A stretch of 64,000 nt of DNA from Harryflintia acetispora (lineage in GTDB: Bacteria > Bacillota > Clostridia > Oscillospirales > Ruminococcaceae): the NCBI GenBank assembly GCA_004340125.1, contig SLUK01000007.1, forward strand, positions 62,001 through 126,000, given 5' to 3'. Under the pieces are notes generated by a model that searched no databases, was not told the DNA's origin, and saw nothing but the letters and a program-made list of their open reading frames with translations. Position numbers and translations under genes: made by a program. Shown in pieces: positions 63,994-64,000 of this stretch. Every line of letters starts with the position of its first letter. Position 1 is the stretch's first letter.

Positions 63994-64000
63994 ATCTTCC

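Overview
The window reads as chromosomal DNA of a GC-rich, spore-forming, anaerobic member of the Clostridia (Eubacteriales), most like the Oscillospiraceae/Ruminococcaceae. The evidence is a lysine riboswitch in front of asd-dapA, the SCIFF peptide with its radical-SAM maturase next to queA-tgt-yajC, SpoIIM and a 27-residue SpoVM, a PASTA-domain kinase with its PP2C phosphatase, rubredoxin plus a flavodiiron protein, and Rex.

Layout. 1-2363: lysine biosynthesis (asd, dapA) on the minus strand behind a promoter, an L-box and a terminator. 2387-10864: queA, acetyltransferase, tgt, yajC, membrane protein, scfA, scfB, spoIIM-like, DUF624 protein, ispD, ispF. 10865-12560: a small accessory patch with two copies of an interspersed repeat, a divergent DUF1273/SLOG-like gene facing an XRE regulator, and a 20-residue hydrophobic peptide gene with a convergent antisense promoter (type I toxin-antitoxin-like). 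12663-27340: a dense housekeeping run (yicC, remA, gmk, rpoZ, coaBC, priA, def, fmt, zinc metallopeptidase, rsmB, rlmN, prpC, prkC, rsgA, thiN). 27479-32353: rubredoxin and flavodiiron protein, MATE exporter, a 50-residue membrane peptide, SpoVM, CNNM/CorC-type protein. 32556-34857: tRNA-Leu followed by two AT-rich orphan genes. 34981-40130: DUF1284, bioY, trkA-trkH, FrlB-like SIS protein.

40200-52940 is an AT-rich accessory island. It begins with decayed DNA and a tyrosine recombinase and then carries a surface-glycan locus: GtrII-type glucosyltransferase, rfbF, rfbG, a heavily deleted and frameshifted relic of rfbH, a split transketolase (two genes), an RfbJ/YerF-like reductase, GtrA, a GtrB-like glycosyltransferase, and an AlgI/AlgX-like O-acetylation pair. 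A plausible reading, which is inference, is that CDP-4-keto-6-deoxyglucose is made and a two-carbon branch is added by the transketolase, by analogy with yersiniose synthesis. Loss of rfbH means the original 3,6-dideoxy route is broken here or rescued from elsewhere.

53130-63993 returns to GC-rich DNA: cytidylate-kinase-like protein, more repeats around an XRE gene, acetyltransferase, icd-rex with a Rex-like operator over the icd promoter, USP-like protein, lysophospholipase-type hydrolase, clpB, a lipoprotein with a C_GCAxxG_C_C protein, and two coupled genes of unknown function at the right edge. No CRISPR array or rRNA operon was seen.
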